64,000 bases of DNA. It comes from Paenibacillus_D sp047238105. Its GTDB lineage: Bacteria > Bacillota > Bacilli > Paenibacillales > Paenibacillaceae. Positions within the stretch are counted from its first letter, which is position 1. Every line of letters begins with the position of its first letter. The notes below the pieces were generated by a model. The model saw only the letters and a program-made list of their open reading frames with translations. It searched no databases and was not told the DNA's origin. Positions 7,921 to 15,835 of this stretch are shown piece after piece. The DNA lies in NCBI RefSeq assembly GCF_047238105.1, contig NZ_JBDFMD010000001.1:4712001-4776000 (forward strand), read 5' to 3'. The position numbers were made by a program, and so were the translations under genes.

Positions 7921-9459
7921 ATGGAAAAGCCAAATGAAATAATCGTTGTCCTCGACTTCGGCGGACAATATAATCAGCTGATTGCCAGACGGATCCGGGA
8001 TCTGGGCGTGTACAGCGAACTGCTGCCTTACAACACGACGATCGAGCGCATCAAGGAACTGCAGCCCAAAGGCATCGTCTTCTCCGGCGGTCCTGCAAGT
8101 GTATACGAAGAGAGCTCGCCGCTGGTCGATCCTGCGGTATATGATCTGGGGATTCCGATCTTCGGCATCTGCTATGGCATGCAGTTGATGTCGCATCAGC
8201 TGAAGGGCCAGGTGCAGCGTGCCGGCAAGCGTGAATACGGCAAGGCCGAGGTGGACTTCATGGAGGGCTCGCAGCTGATCCGTGGTCTGGAGACCAAACA
8301 GTCGGTCTGGATGAGCCACGGCGACCATGTCGTGACGCTGCCGGAAGGCTTCAAGCTGGATGCAGGCACGCCGAGCGCGCCGATCGCGGCGATGAGTCAT
8401 CCGGAGAAGAAGTTCTTCGCAGTACAGTTCCATCCGGAGGTGCGCCATTCGATCAACGGCAACGACATGATCCGCAACTTCCTGTACGAGGTCTGCGGCT
8501 GCGAAGGCAATTGGAGCATGGAGACCTTTATCGACGACACGATCCGGGAGATCCGCGAGGAAGTCGGAGACCGCAAGGTGCTGTGTGCGCTCTCTGGCGG
8601 TGTTGATTCGTCTGTCGTAGCGATCCTGATCCACAAGGCGATCGGCGATCAGCTTACCTGCATGTTCATCGATCATGGTCTGCTTCGCAAGGGCGAAGCC
8701 GAGAGCGTCATGGAGACCTTCGTCGGCAAGTTCGACATGAAGGTCGTCAAGATCGATGCGCAAGACCGTTTTATGGACAAGCTGCATGGCATCTCCGATC
8801 CCGAGCTCAAACGGAAAAACATCGGCAACGAATTCATCCGCGTCTTCGAGGAAGAGTCGGCCAAGCTGGACGATTTTGACTTCCTGGCCCAGGGCACGCT
8901 TTATACCGACATCGTCGAGAGCGGCACGGCGACGGCACAGACGATCAAATCGCACCACAATGTCGGCGGTCTGCCTGAGGACATGCGGTTCAAGCTGATC
9001 GAGCCGCTGAAGGCGCTGTTCAAGGACGAGGTCCGCAAGGTCGGCGAGGAATGCGGTCTGCCGGATGCGATCGTGCACCGCCAGCCGTTCCCGGGACCGG
9101 GTCTGGCGATCCGCGTGCTGGGAGAAGTGACCGAGGACAAGCTGAAGATCGTCCGCGAGTCGGATGCGATCCTGCGCGAAGAGATCGCTGCCGCCGGCCT
9201 CGACCGCGAGATCTGGCAGTACTTCACGGCGCTGCCTAACATGAAGAGCGTCGGCGTCATGGGCGACGCCCGTACGTACTCCTACACCGTCGGCATCCGC
9301 GCCGTCACCTCCATCGACGGCATGACCGCCGACTGGGCGCGCATTCCTTGGGACGTGCTGGAGAAGATCAGCGTGCGGATCGTCAACGAAGTGGACAACG
9401 TCAACCGGATCGTCTACGACGTCACGTCGAAGCCGCCGGCTACGATTGAGTGGGAATAG
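7921..9459 (+). CDS. guaA: GMP synthase (glutamine-hydrolysing)
   Basis: 512 residues; converts XMP to GMP with ATP and glutamine, the last step of guanine nucleotide synthesis in the cytosol. The N-terminal class I amidotransferase has Cys84 (GICYGMQLM) and His171/Glu173 (FHPEV). The ATP pyrophosphatase loop is SGGVDSS at 225-231, followed by the dimerisation domain ending KPPATIEWE as in other GuaA proteins. Length is standard. It has its own strong promoter and is unlinked from the pur operon 18 kb downstream, as is usual in Bacillales. Confidence 0.97.
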   Translation: MEKPNEIIVVLDFGGQYNQLIARRIRDLGVYSELLPYNTTIERIKELQPKGIVFSGGPASVYEESSPLVDPAVYDLGIPIFGICYGMQLMSHQLKGQVQRAGKREYGKAEVDFMEGSQLIRGLETKQSVWMSHGDHVVTLPEGFKLDAGTPSAPIAAMSHPEKKFFAVQFHPEVRHSINGNDMIRNFLYEVCGCEGNWSMETFIDDTIREIREEVGDRKVLCALSGGVDSSVVAILIHKAIGDQLTCMFIDHGLLRKGEAESVMETFVGKFDMKVVKIDAQDRFMDKLHGISDPELKRKNIGNEFIRVFEEESAKLDDFDFLAQGTLYTDIVESGTATAQTIKSHHNVGGLPEDMRFKLIEPLKALFKDEVRKVGEECGLPDAIVHRQPFPGPGLAIRVLGEVTEDKLKIVRESDAILREEIAAAGLDREIWQYFTALPNMKSVGVMGDARTYSYTVGIRAVTSIDGMTADWARIPWDVLEKISVRIVNEVDNVNRIVYDVTSKPPATIEWE

Positions 9460-9482
9460 GCTGGATTGAAATGATGCGACTT

Positions 9483-9521
9483 GATGCCGGAAACCCTTGA
9501 TAGATAAGGGTTTTTGGCATC
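9483..9521 (+). terminator. Hairpin after guaA
   Basis: GATGCCGGAAACCCTT pairs with AAGGGTTTTTGGCATC around a seven-base loop. The T run is part of the 3' arm instead of following it, so it may be a terminator or a 3'-end-stabilising hairpin. Confidence 0.55.
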
Positions 9522-9744
9522 GGCTGCATGATGGTTTCCAGTTAACGTGCAACTACTATTGAATGTTTAAAATTACTCTCTTTTATCTGCGTTGTTTGCA
9601 AATAGAAGGGAGTTTTTTAATAGCGTATATGATTCCTGGGAGTCAAGTTATAACTGATGAGCATAAACAGGAATCGGTCGTCCGCAGAGCTGCAACGCAT
9701 TTTTCTTCCCCTCAGCTTTCAGTTCGGAGATCAAGTTGTTCCCA

Positions 9745-9779
9745 GTCCTTTAAGGACGGCGTTAGCCGTTTCACCTTGA
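9745..9779. repeat. Family B element, partial copy (right half)
   Basis: Only the distal hairpin and the end box GCCGTTTCACCTTG of family B are present. It lies directly before a full copy. The stretch 9522-9744 shows no supportable gene. Confidence 0.6.
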
Positions 9780-9880
9780 TTTATAAGAGTTTATATGTTT
9801 CACACATATATCAGCTTATAAATCTCCGGAATGAAACTTGCGACGCCATCAAAAGACGGCGTAGCCGTTTCACCTTGAAC
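9780..9880. repeat. Family B structured element, copy 1
   Basis: About 100 bp with three recognisable blocks: an AT-rich hairpin around TATATGTTTCACACATATA, the box GGAATGAAAC, and an inner hairpin (GACGCC...GGCGTA-like arms) closed by the inverted box CCGTTTCACCTT. GAAAC and GTTTC flank the inner hairpin and can pair, giving an elongated stem. It continues into a conserved ~55-bp joint and then a family A element. Confidence 0.7.
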
Positions 9881-9938
9881 AGATAAGTATAAAATTGTGG
9901 GGGCCACGAAGTGGCTCCCTGACTGCATTTACTTACGA

Positions 9939-10120
9939 GCGGACACCGTAGCCCTTATTTCGAGCATGGGCGTGTTTTAGAGCTGCTTGCGGACAGAGAA
10001 TCCGTTATCGGTCTAAAAATGGTGCTTCACGAGCCCAAAACCAGCACATAACGGATCGTGTGTCCGTAGGACCTGCTCCGAGTAGGGTTTTGATCGAAAT
10101 AGGCGCTACCCGTGTCCGTA
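9939..10120. repeat. Family A palindromic element, copy 3
   Basis: Left end GCGGACACCGTAGCCCTTAT and right end AATAGGCGCTACCCGTGTCC are inverted relatives; the inner pair GCGGACAGAGAATCCGTTAT / ATAACGGATCGTGTGTCCG is also inverted. The right end runs directly into the remnant antitoxin gene and supplies its only possible start codon. Confidence 0.8.
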
Positions 10121-10354
10121 TCGAACCTGGCAAGATTACATCAAAAGGGCAAATTAACCTTTCCAGCAGCGCTAAGGGAGAAGTTAAACGTTCAAGAAGG
10201 CGATCAACTGGAATTTGTCAGTCTTGAAAACGGCCAGTTTGAGCTTAATGTAATAACAAAGAAAAAACTATCCGACATTGCTGGCATGCTCAAGTCAGAT
10301 ATTGATTCAGATATAAACGCAGCAAGGCAAGCAGTTGATGACTATTTTGATTGA
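10112..10354 (+). pseudogene. AbrB/MazE-type (VapB-like) antitoxin remnant
   Basis: The open frame encodes 80 residues with a swapped-hairpin AbrB core (KGKLTFPAALREKLNVQEGD) and an acidic C-terminal tail. Its only start is a GTG that belongs to the family A repeat. From 10132 the +2 frame instead reads KITSKGQI, the canonical AbrB/SpoVT opening, which would join the TFPAALREKL part if one base were removed around 10158. I infer a 5' truncation by the repeat plus a single-base insertion. The following gene overlaps it and is a shrunken PIN toxin, which supports a decayed VapBC-type module. Translation from the GTG cannot be excluded. Confidence 0.65.
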
Positions 10355-10496
10355 TAGTGGTAAATATAAGTTGCTTATAAGCTCAGCAGTCATCATTGAA
10401 CTGTGTTGGATTTTGAAATCAAGGTTTACTTGGGATTCGGATTTCAGTAAATTGGCTTGTGAATACTATAAGCCGTCAGATTTAATTGAGAATTAG
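10338..10496 (+). pseudogene. PIN-domain (VapC-like) toxin remnant
   Basis: A 52-residue frame starts with an ATG overlapping the antitoxin's last codons, the usual VapB-VapC arrangement. It reads MTILIDSG, then LLISSAVIIELCWILKSRF, then TWDSDFSKLA. These match the beginning, the central acidic Glu helix and the end of a PIN ribonuclease of about 130 residues, with the intervening parts missing. It is therefore an internally deleted toxin and is presumably inactive. The DNA is more AT-rich than its neighbours. Confidence 0.6.
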
Positions 10497-10555
10497 AAGG
10501 GGCTTCCCTCCATTATCATTTGATGACGTGGGGCGCCCCTTCTCCCGGCTGTGAG
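10495..10555. terminator. Hairpin between toxin remnant and aph-like gene
   Basis: AGAAGGGGC near 10495 is complementary to GCGCCCCTTCT near 10540, forming a stem with a long loop between the two convergent genes. There is no clear T run, so a bidirectional terminator is only possible. Confidence 0.35.
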
Positions 10556-10573
10556 TTCCGTTACGGTTAGTCT

Positions 10574-11629
10574 TTAGCCTTGCGCAGAACCGTTCTTCAT
10601 CTCATGAATCTTCTGAAGTGTCCGGAGATGCGTCCCTCTCGTGCCATCCGACTCGGCGTGGATGTACCATTCCACCAACCTGTACCCGAACATAAGAAGG
10701 ATCAACTCGTAGACGCAATGCTCGGAGACAGGCGGAGCCTCGGCATATTCCGAGAAGCCTCTATAATATGCAGGCACACATCGCTGGTAATACTCGACCA
10801 TGTGATCGGTATCCGCTTCATCGGCGATCAGGCTGGCGATGTCCTCGCCCAGGCGGCCCCAGCCGCTTGTATCCCAATCGATGATGGCAAATGTACCGTC
10901 CGCGTAGATGAGGTTGGTCACCCAGAAGTCCCTGTGGCACAGCACGAGGGGCAATTTTTCGATGCGGGCGAAAATCTCGTCTGAGCGTTCATCAATATCG
11001 ATGAGCATCTGCCGCAGATGCTTCGGGAGAGCGCAGCCCTCCGAGCGTATATAATCGTAGACGACAGGCCATGACCGGTAATGCAGGTAGGTCTGTTTCA
11101 TGAGATCCGCATGGCTCAGGTTGGTCAGACTCTGCAGCGCGGCTGGCTGCTCGGCATACAGCTTGCCCTGATAACGCCCCAACTCCCGTGCGGCCTGTTC
11201 ATACATATCGCCAGTCAGGCACAAGCCGGTTACGCCATCGATGTATTCCAGCCACAGCCGGGTCTCATCTTCCTCGGCGTTGATCTCGGCGTGATAACAC
11301 GTCGGCCATCGGAAGCTGGCCGAGAATGTTGCTCCTAACTCAGACGCATACAGATCATATTCCCTGCGCCATGAGCCAGGGTCGCCGTAACGCTCCCATT
11401 TTTTCTGGGTTTTGAGTACGATCCGGAACGGCAGCTTCTCCCCATCTGCGGTTTCGGCTACACCCGTTACCAGTTGCACATTCCCCACCGTCCCGCCGCG
11501 CAATGACATGACTTGGTAATCGGCGCCGATAATATTCGTTTCTAGTAATAGCCCCAACACATCGTTCAGCGTTTCGTGCTTCATTTTCATTTCTTCCAGC
11601 TTCTGTTCTTCTTCGTTCTGATTCATCAT
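10574..11629 (-). CDS. Aminoglycoside phosphotransferase (APH) family kinase
   Basis: 351 residues of the APH/choline kinase fold. Visible elements are a Lys in the N-lobe (IVLKTQ, residue ~73), the catalytic loop HRDFWVTN (His232, Asp234, Asn239) and the metal-binding DWD at 251-253. Members phosphorylate antibiotics or small metabolites such as choline, homoserine or sugars; the substrate cannot be told here, and resistance should not be assumed. The start follows AAGGAGCG at a rather long spacing of about 13 bases; an internal ATG (MKMKHETL) is an alternative. Its upstream leader contains two terminator-like hairpins, suggesting attenuation. Confidence 0.8.
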   Translation of the reverse strand: MMNQNEEEQKLEEMKMKHETLNDVLGLLLETNIIGADYQVMSLRGGTVGNVQLVTGVAETADGEKLPFRIVLKTQKKWERYGDPGSWRREYDLYASELGATFSASFRWPTCYHAEINAEEDETRLWLEYIDGVTGLCLTGDMYEQAARELGRYQGKLYAEQPAALQSLTNLSHADLMKQTYLHYRSWPVVYDYIRSEGCALPKHLRQMLIDIDERSDEIFARIEKLPLVLCHRDFWVTNLIYADGTFAIIDWDTSGWGRLGEDIASLIADEADTDHMVEYYQRCVPAYYRGFSEYAEAPPVSEHCVYELILLMFGYRLVEWYIHAESDGTRGTHLRTLQKIHEMKNGSAQG

Positions 11630-11674
11630 GTGTGCGCAGTCGCTCCTTGTTCATCTGTTTTTTTGGACGCAAAA

Positions 11675-11719
11675 ATGCCGCGGACAAGCAGCCTCATAGA
11701 GAAGCTGCTGTCGCGGCAT
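11675..11719 (-). promoter_or_regulatory. Proximal terminator-like hairpin in aph-like leader
   Basis: On the minus strand ATGCCGCGACAGCAGCTT pairs with GGCTGCTTGTCCGCGGCAT and is followed by TTTTTGCGTCC. It lies about 45 bases before the ATG. The form is that of a Rho-independent terminator inside the leader. Confidence 0.55.
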
Positions 11720-11727
11720 CAGGACGC

Positions 11728-11755
11728 AAAAAAGATACGACCTTCATCGTATCTT
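11728..11755 (-). promoter_or_regulatory. Distal terminator-like hairpin in aph-like leader
   Basis: On the minus strand AAGATACGA pairs with TCGTATCTT around six bases and is followed by TTTTTTGCGTCC, the same tail as the proximal hairpin. A tandem pair of such hairpins upstream of a kinase suggests conditional readthrough, or termination of an upstream transcript. Confidence 0.55.
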
Positions 11756-11828
11756 GCAAACAGCAATATTCACGAAAGGTTACTTTGGATGGCATAGCAA
11801 AGAATCCGGGTACTTTCCCGCTTTTCCC

Positions 11829-11897
11829 CTATGTTTCCGGGGCCCCCCGCAAAGTATCTGATTAAGCTTCGATGTCATTGCTCCACTTTGTGGGGAT
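11829..11897. repeat. Family C G/C-box hairpin element, copy 1
   Basis: Begins TATGTTTCCGGGGCCCCCC; CCCCGCAAAGT pairs with ACTTTGTGGGG about 40 bases later (one G-U pair), giving an 11-bp stem. Copies with the same order of blocks occur at 22810 and 39609. From 11898 to 12187 I see no gene and no clear promoter. Confidence 0.65.
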
Positions 11898-12187
11898 TAC
11901 TTTGCAAACGCCTGCTATTCAGTTCTATGAGTAAACCACCATATAAGTAGCTGCCATAATAAAACACTCCCTTCGTGTCAGGAACTGGCTTATCGCTAAG
12001 CTGTGTATAGATTATCATGAATTAACAGAAAAATCCATTCCAAATTTCTTGGCAGATGAACATTGGCGCCCAATCCCATATAATTTTCCACCCGCATCGC
12101 AGATGTCTACGATACCTGCGGCAGAGGAGGAACCTTGCGGGAAGGTGTCGAACCATGTAAGCAGGCTTTTGTGAAGGTGGGGATGAA

Positions 12188-12883
12188 GTGAACCAGGAGA
12201 TGCTGAGGGAGAGGATCCCGTTTTTTCGGGAGCTGGCGCCGGAAGTGCTGGCTCAGGTGATGCCATGGATGCACGAGCGGACGCTGAAGAAGAATGCGAT
12301 TGTATTCATCGAAGAGGATGTTGGCGACGAGATCTATTTTATCCTCTCCGGCTCCGTACATATCTACAACTTTGACGGGGTCAAGCGAGTGATCCTGGCG
12401 GTGCTGCAGGACGGCGACTTCTTCGGGGAGATGGCGCTGATGAAGCCGGGGCTGTTGCGTTCGGCAACGGCCGAGGCGATGTCGCAGGTGAAGCTGCTGG
12501 CGCTGCGGCGGCCGGATTTTGAAGGGCTGATCGAGGCCCATCCCCGGCTCGCGCTCCATATGCTGAACTATACGATGGAGCGGCTGAGGCGGGCCAACCA
12601 GCAGATCTATGATCTGACGTTCCTCAATGTACGCACGCGAATCATCAAACGCCTGCTGCGGATGGCCGGAGAGCGCGGCAAGCCGGATGCGTCCGGGACG
12701 GGCTCGCTGATCGAGGTCAAGCTGACACACCAGCAGATCGCGGATATGGTCGGCTCGGTGCGCGAGACGGTGACGAAGGTGCTGCTAGAGCTGCAGGAGG
12801 AAGGCCTGATCGCCATCCGCAACAAGATGGTTCATATCCCCGACCCTGATCGGCTGGAGGCAAAGATCGAGGAGGTCCAGTAG
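12188..12883 (+). CDS. Crp/Fnr family transcriptional regulator
   Basis: 231 residues with a cyclic-nucleotide-binding-type beta barrel (about 10-120; motif GDFFGEMALMKPG) and a C-terminal winged helix (about 150-225; recognition region HQQIADMVGSVRETVTKVL). There are no cysteines, so it is not an FNR-type iron-sulfur oxygen sensor; the effector is unknown. The GTG start at 12188 follows AAGGTGGGG. It is monocistronic, and the next gene is convergent. Typical Bacillales relatives respond to small molecules or redox by other means. Confidence 0.88.
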   Translation: MNQEMLRERIPFFRELAPEVLAQVMPWMHERTLKKNAIVFIEEDVGDEIYFILSGSVHIYNFDGVKRVILAVLQDGDFFGEMALMKPGLLRSATAEAMSQVKLLALRRPDFEGLIEAHPRLALHMLNYTMERLRRANQQIYDLTFLNVRTRIIKRLLRMAGERGKPDASGTGSLIEVKLTHQQIADMVGSVRETVTKVLLELQEEGLIAIRNKMVHIPDPDRLEAKIEEVQ

Positions 12884-12955
12884 CGTTTGCAGGCTGCCCT
12901 CCGAAGCGCCGATGGGCGCAGTATCGATTCTGAAGAAGGGCATCCAGCCAAGACG

Positions 12956-13786
12956 CTACAGCTTGGCCTGCTGGCGGTAGTCGGCAGGGGAGAGGCCGAA
13001 CTTGCGCCGGAAGACCCGGAAAAAGTAGGAGTAGCTGCGGAAGCCGCAGCTCTCGGCGATGTGCTCCAGCGTCAGCGAGCTGTAGCGGATCCTTTCTTCG
13101 GCGATGGCGAGCCGCACTTCATGGACATACTCGATGACCGTCATGCCGTGCCACTGCTTGAAGAGATGGGCCGTCCGCGACTCGCTCAGACCGATATGCG
13201 CTGCCAGGTCCTCCAGCTTGAAGGCGGTGGTGGCGTGCTCCTCGATGAAGCTCTTCATGCGCGAGGCGATGAAGGGCTTGCCGGGGGTGCTGCGGATCTC
13301 GCCGGCGAGCCGGTCGAAGCTGAGACATAGCGATTTTAGCAAACTCGCGGTGAGCTCCTCGTTCTCCGCCTCCAGCCGCCGCTTCTCCAGCAGCAGCAAC
13401 CGCCAGAGCGCGAGCAGCTTGTCGTCGTCGGCCATCCGGATCAACTGCTGGCGCGGCCTGCGGCTCCACCACTGATCGACCCAGCTGCCGTCGCAGGCGA
13501 GGTAATAGTCGCCGCTCATCAGCATTGTGCCCCGGGTCGGATGCTGCACTTCGCTGACCTGCAGCCGGTACATGTCTCCGGGCTGAAAGAGCAGTAGATC
13601 GCCGGGGCCGACCGGGCACATCTCGCCGTCCACGAGGGCGTGCGCATGCCCTTCGGTCTGGACGCGGAACAGATAGGTGGCTAGACCATGGCGTTCTTCG
13701 GTATAGAAAGGCTGGGCATGGTAAGAGTAGCCGCACATCCGTACTCTTACCTCGGGCTTGGCAATAGTAATAGCAGAATTGTTCAT
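12956..13786 (-). CDS. AraC family transcriptional regulator
   Basis: 276 residues: an N-terminal cupin-like sensor (about 20-110; GDLLLFQPGDMYRL) and a C-terminal double helix-turn-helix (about 175-275) ending SYSYFFRVFRRKFGLSPADY, the AraC signature. The start is placed at 13786 (MNNSAITIAKPE); an in-frame extension to 13945 would cross the divergent promoter. No strong ribosome site is visible, so the start is uncertain. It is divergent from the isomerase/dehydrogenase pair with an 88-base spacer and is likely their regulator. Confidence 0.88.
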   Translation of the reverse strand: MNNSAITIAKPEVRVRMCGYSYHAQPFYTEERHGLATYLFRVQTEGHAHALVDGEMCPVGPGDLLLFQPGDMYRLQVSEVQHPTRGTMLMSGDYYLACDGSWVDQWWSRRPRQQLIRMADDDKLLALWRLLLLEKRRLEAENEELTASLLKSLCLSFDRLAGEIRSTPGKPFIASRMKSFIEEHATTAFKLEDLAAHIGLSESRTAHLFKQWHGMTVIEYVHEVRLAIAEERIRYSSLTLEHIAESCGFRSYSYFFRVFRRKFGLSPADYRQQAKL

Positions 13787-13805
13787 GTCATAACCATATC
13801 CTACA

Positions 13806-13834
13806 TTGTATATGGATTGCAATATTCCTATAAT
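13806..13834 (+). promoter_or_regulatory. Promoter of the isomerase/dehydrogenase operon
   Basis: TTGTAT (13806-13811) and TATAAT (13829-13834) with a 17-base spacer, in the region shared with the divergent araC-type gene. Confidence 0.65.
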
Positions 13835-13874
13835 GGGTTCTAGTACGATATAAAACTGTAAGGGAAGTGCTACG

Positions 13875-14642
13875 ATGAGCAAGATGGGAATCGGCTTGCA
13901 AATGTACACCGTGCGCGAAGCCGCTAATAGCGACATGGAAGGCACACTTCGCCAGATCGCCGAGATGGGTTATGAAGGCGTCGAGTTCGCAGGTTATGCC
14001 GGCGTGCCGGCAGACCGCATGCGCGAGCTTCTGGACGAGTTGAAACTGACTGCGATCGGCAGCCATGTCAACTTGGACAACCTGATCAATGATCTGCATG
14101 GTGAAATCGCTTACTTGAAAACGATCGGCGCCGCCTACGCTATTATTCCTTATGTCGGCGAAGAGGTGCGCGAGAGCACGGCGACCTGGGAAGCGCTGTT
14201 CGAGCGCATGCGTTCGATCGGCCAGACGATGAAGGAGAACGGCTTGACGCTGTGCTACCACAACCACGCCTTCGAATTCGATCTGAAGATCGACGGCGAG
14301 TACGTATTCGACGCGATGTACACCAAGATCGGCGCCGACTTGCTGCAGGTCGAGATCGATCTGGGCTGGGTACAATACGCTGGCGAAGATCCGCTCGCTT
14401 ACATTGCCAAGTATGCGGGCCGTCTGCCGCTGCTTCACCTCAAGGATTTCCGCGAGGGTCCGAAGGATCAGCCGATCGATACGGTCGAGCTGGGCGAAGG
14501 CGATCTGAGTCTGCTGCCGATCATCGAAGCGGCGGGCAAAGCCAAGGTAGAGTGGATCATCGTCGAGCAGGACCGCTGCACCAACCCGCCGCTCGAGTCG
14601 GTACGTACCAGCCGCGAGTGGCTTAAAGCCAACTATAAGTAA
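13875..14642 (+). CDS. Sugar phosphate isomerase/epimerase family (AP endonuclease 2 TIM barrel)
   Basis: 255 residues of the xylose-isomerase-like TIM barrel. Candidate metal ligands and active-site residues are CYHNHAFEF (His129, His131), VEIDLGW (Glu160, Asp162), LHLKDF (His188, Asp191) and VEQD near residue 236, as in IolE/IolI-like and tagatose-3-epimerase-like enzymes. RBS GGGAAG precedes the ATG. It is followed after 40 bases by a Gfo/Idh/MocA oxidoreductase, and this pairing is typical for catabolism of inositols, keto-sugars or sugar derivatives. The exact substrate is not deducible. Confidence 0.88.
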   Translation: MSKMGIGLQMYTVREAANSDMEGTLRQIAEMGYEGVEFAGYAGVPADRMRELLDELKLTAIGSHVNLDNLINDLHGEIAYLKTIGAAYAIIPYVGEEVRESTATWEALFERMRSIGQTMKENGLTLCYHNHAFEFDLKIDGEYVFDAMYTKIGADLLQVEIDLGWVQYAGEDPLAYIAKYAGRLPLLHLKDFREGPKDQPIDTVELGEGDLSLLPIIEAAGKAKVEWIIVEQDRCTNPPLESVRTSREWLKANYK

Positions 14643-14682
14643 GAACGCTGTTATTTCATTTTATAATAAAGGGGTTATACCA

Positions 14683-15702
14683 TTGAAAAAAATCAGAGTC
14701 GCCGTGATCGGCTGCGGTGCGATCGCCCAGCGCAGACATATCCCGGAGTATGCAGCCAATCCCAATGTTGAGCTGATCGCCTTCGTCGATCCGAAGCTGG
14801 AGCGCGCCAAAGAAATGGCCGAGCATTACGGCGCCAATGCTTATGACAATTACGAGAATATGCTGAAGGAAGAAAAACCGGATGCCGTCAGCGTATGTAC
14901 GCCGAACACGCTGCATGCGGTTCAGTCAATCGCTGCTGCGAAGGCAGGCGCTCACGTCCTGGTCGAGAAACCGATGGCAGTGACCGACGAAGAAGCCGAG
15001 CAGATGATCGCTGCGGCCAAGGAGAGCGGCGTGTACCTGATGGTCGGCCACAACCAGCGTCTGATGCCTCCGCATGTCAAGGCCAAGCAGATCCTGGACT
15101 CCGGCATTCTGGGCAAGGTCCTGACCTTCCGCACCTCCTTTGGCCATCCCGGACCGGAAGGCTGGAGTCTTGACGGCCGGGATAGCTGGTTCTTCCGCAA
15201 GGAAGAGGCTGCGCTGGGCGCGATGGGCGACCTGGGCGTGCACAAGTCCGACCTGATCCGCTGGCTGCTGAACGACGAAGTGGCAGCTGTTACCGGCTTC
15301 ATCGGCACGCTGGACAAGAAGGACACCGATATCGACGACAATGCGAATGTTGTGCTGCGCATGAAGAGCGGCGCGATCGGCTCCCTCGTGGCGAGCTGGA
15401 CGTACTACAAAGGCGAGGACAACAGCACTGTCATCTGGTGCGAGAACGGTGTCCTCAAGATCGGCACCGATCCGGAGGACCAAGTGATCGTCGAACTGCG
15501 CAACGGCTCTGTGGAGCGTCACAAGGTGGGCGCGATCGCGACCAACGAAGCGCAGACGACCAGCGGCGTGATCGACGAGTTCGTCAACGCGATCATCACC
15601 AAGACGCCGCCGAGCATCTCCGGCGAAGAAGGCCGCAAATCGCTCAAGGTTATCCTGGCGGCATTCGAGTCCGAAGCAAGCGGCAAGATCGTTTCTGTGT
15701 AA
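14683..15702 (+). CDS. Gfo/Idh/MocA family NAD(P)-dependent oxidoreductase
   Basis: 339 residues. The N-terminal Rossmann fold is marked by VAVIGCGAIAQRRHIPEY (residues 6-23). EKP (95-97) and DLGVH (Asp183, His187) are the family's active-site motifs. The initiator is TTG behind AAAGGGG. It oxidises a hydroxyl of a sugar, inositol or related compound. It forms an operon with the upstream isomerase and ends at a good terminator. An AraC regulator is divergent. Confidence 0.9.
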   Translation: MKKIRVAVIGCGAIAQRRHIPEYAANPNVELIAFVDPKLERAKEMAEHYGANAYDNYENMLKEEKPDAVSVCTPNTLHAVQSIAAAKAGAHVLVEKPMAVTDEEAEQMIAAAKESGVYLMVGHNQRLMPPHVKAKQILDSGILGKVLTFRTSFGHPGPEGWSLDGRDSWFFRKEEAALGAMGDLGVHKSDLIRWLLNDEVAAVTGFIGTLDKKDTDIDDNANVVLRMKSGAIGSLVASWTYYKGEDNSTVIWCENGVLKIGTDPEDQVIVELRNGSVERHKVGAIATNEAQTTSGVIDEFVNAIITKTPPSISGEEGRKSLKVILAAFESEASGKIVSV

Positions 15703-15719
15703 TGCTTTTTAACCGCACT

Positions 15720-15755
15720 GCCGGCTTTCGTCCCTGTGGACGAAGGCCTTTTTTA
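15720..15755 (+). terminator. Rho-independent terminator of the isomerase/dehydrogenase operon
   Basis: GGCTTTCGTCC pairs with GGACGAAGGCC around CTGT and is followed directly by six T residues. Confidence 0.88.
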
Positions 15756-15764
15756 TACTTAAAA

Positions 15765-15781
15765 ACGTGTATGTTTCCGGT
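15765..15781. repeat. Family C element, left-end fragment
   Basis: The box GTATGTTTCCGG matches the left end of family C, but the rest of the element is absent. Confidence 0.35.
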
Positions 15782-15835
15782 TTTTTTTGAAACCTTTCCC
15801 TGACTCAATCGTCTAACCTAGTGGAGGTGTTCATC

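Noticed and set aside
9563..9886. 107-residue plus-strand frame after guaA
   Set aside because: It runs through family B repeats, has no ribosome site and no protein-like pattern.
11640..11760. c-di-GMP riboswitch suggested by GGACGCAAA boxes on the plus strand
   Set aside because: Only the short GGACGCAAA box matches; the paired receptor elements are missing and no plus-strand gene follows closely.
11632..11865. 77-residue plus-strand frame in the aph-like leader
   Set aside because: It covers hairpins and a family C repeat, and no start signal is visible.
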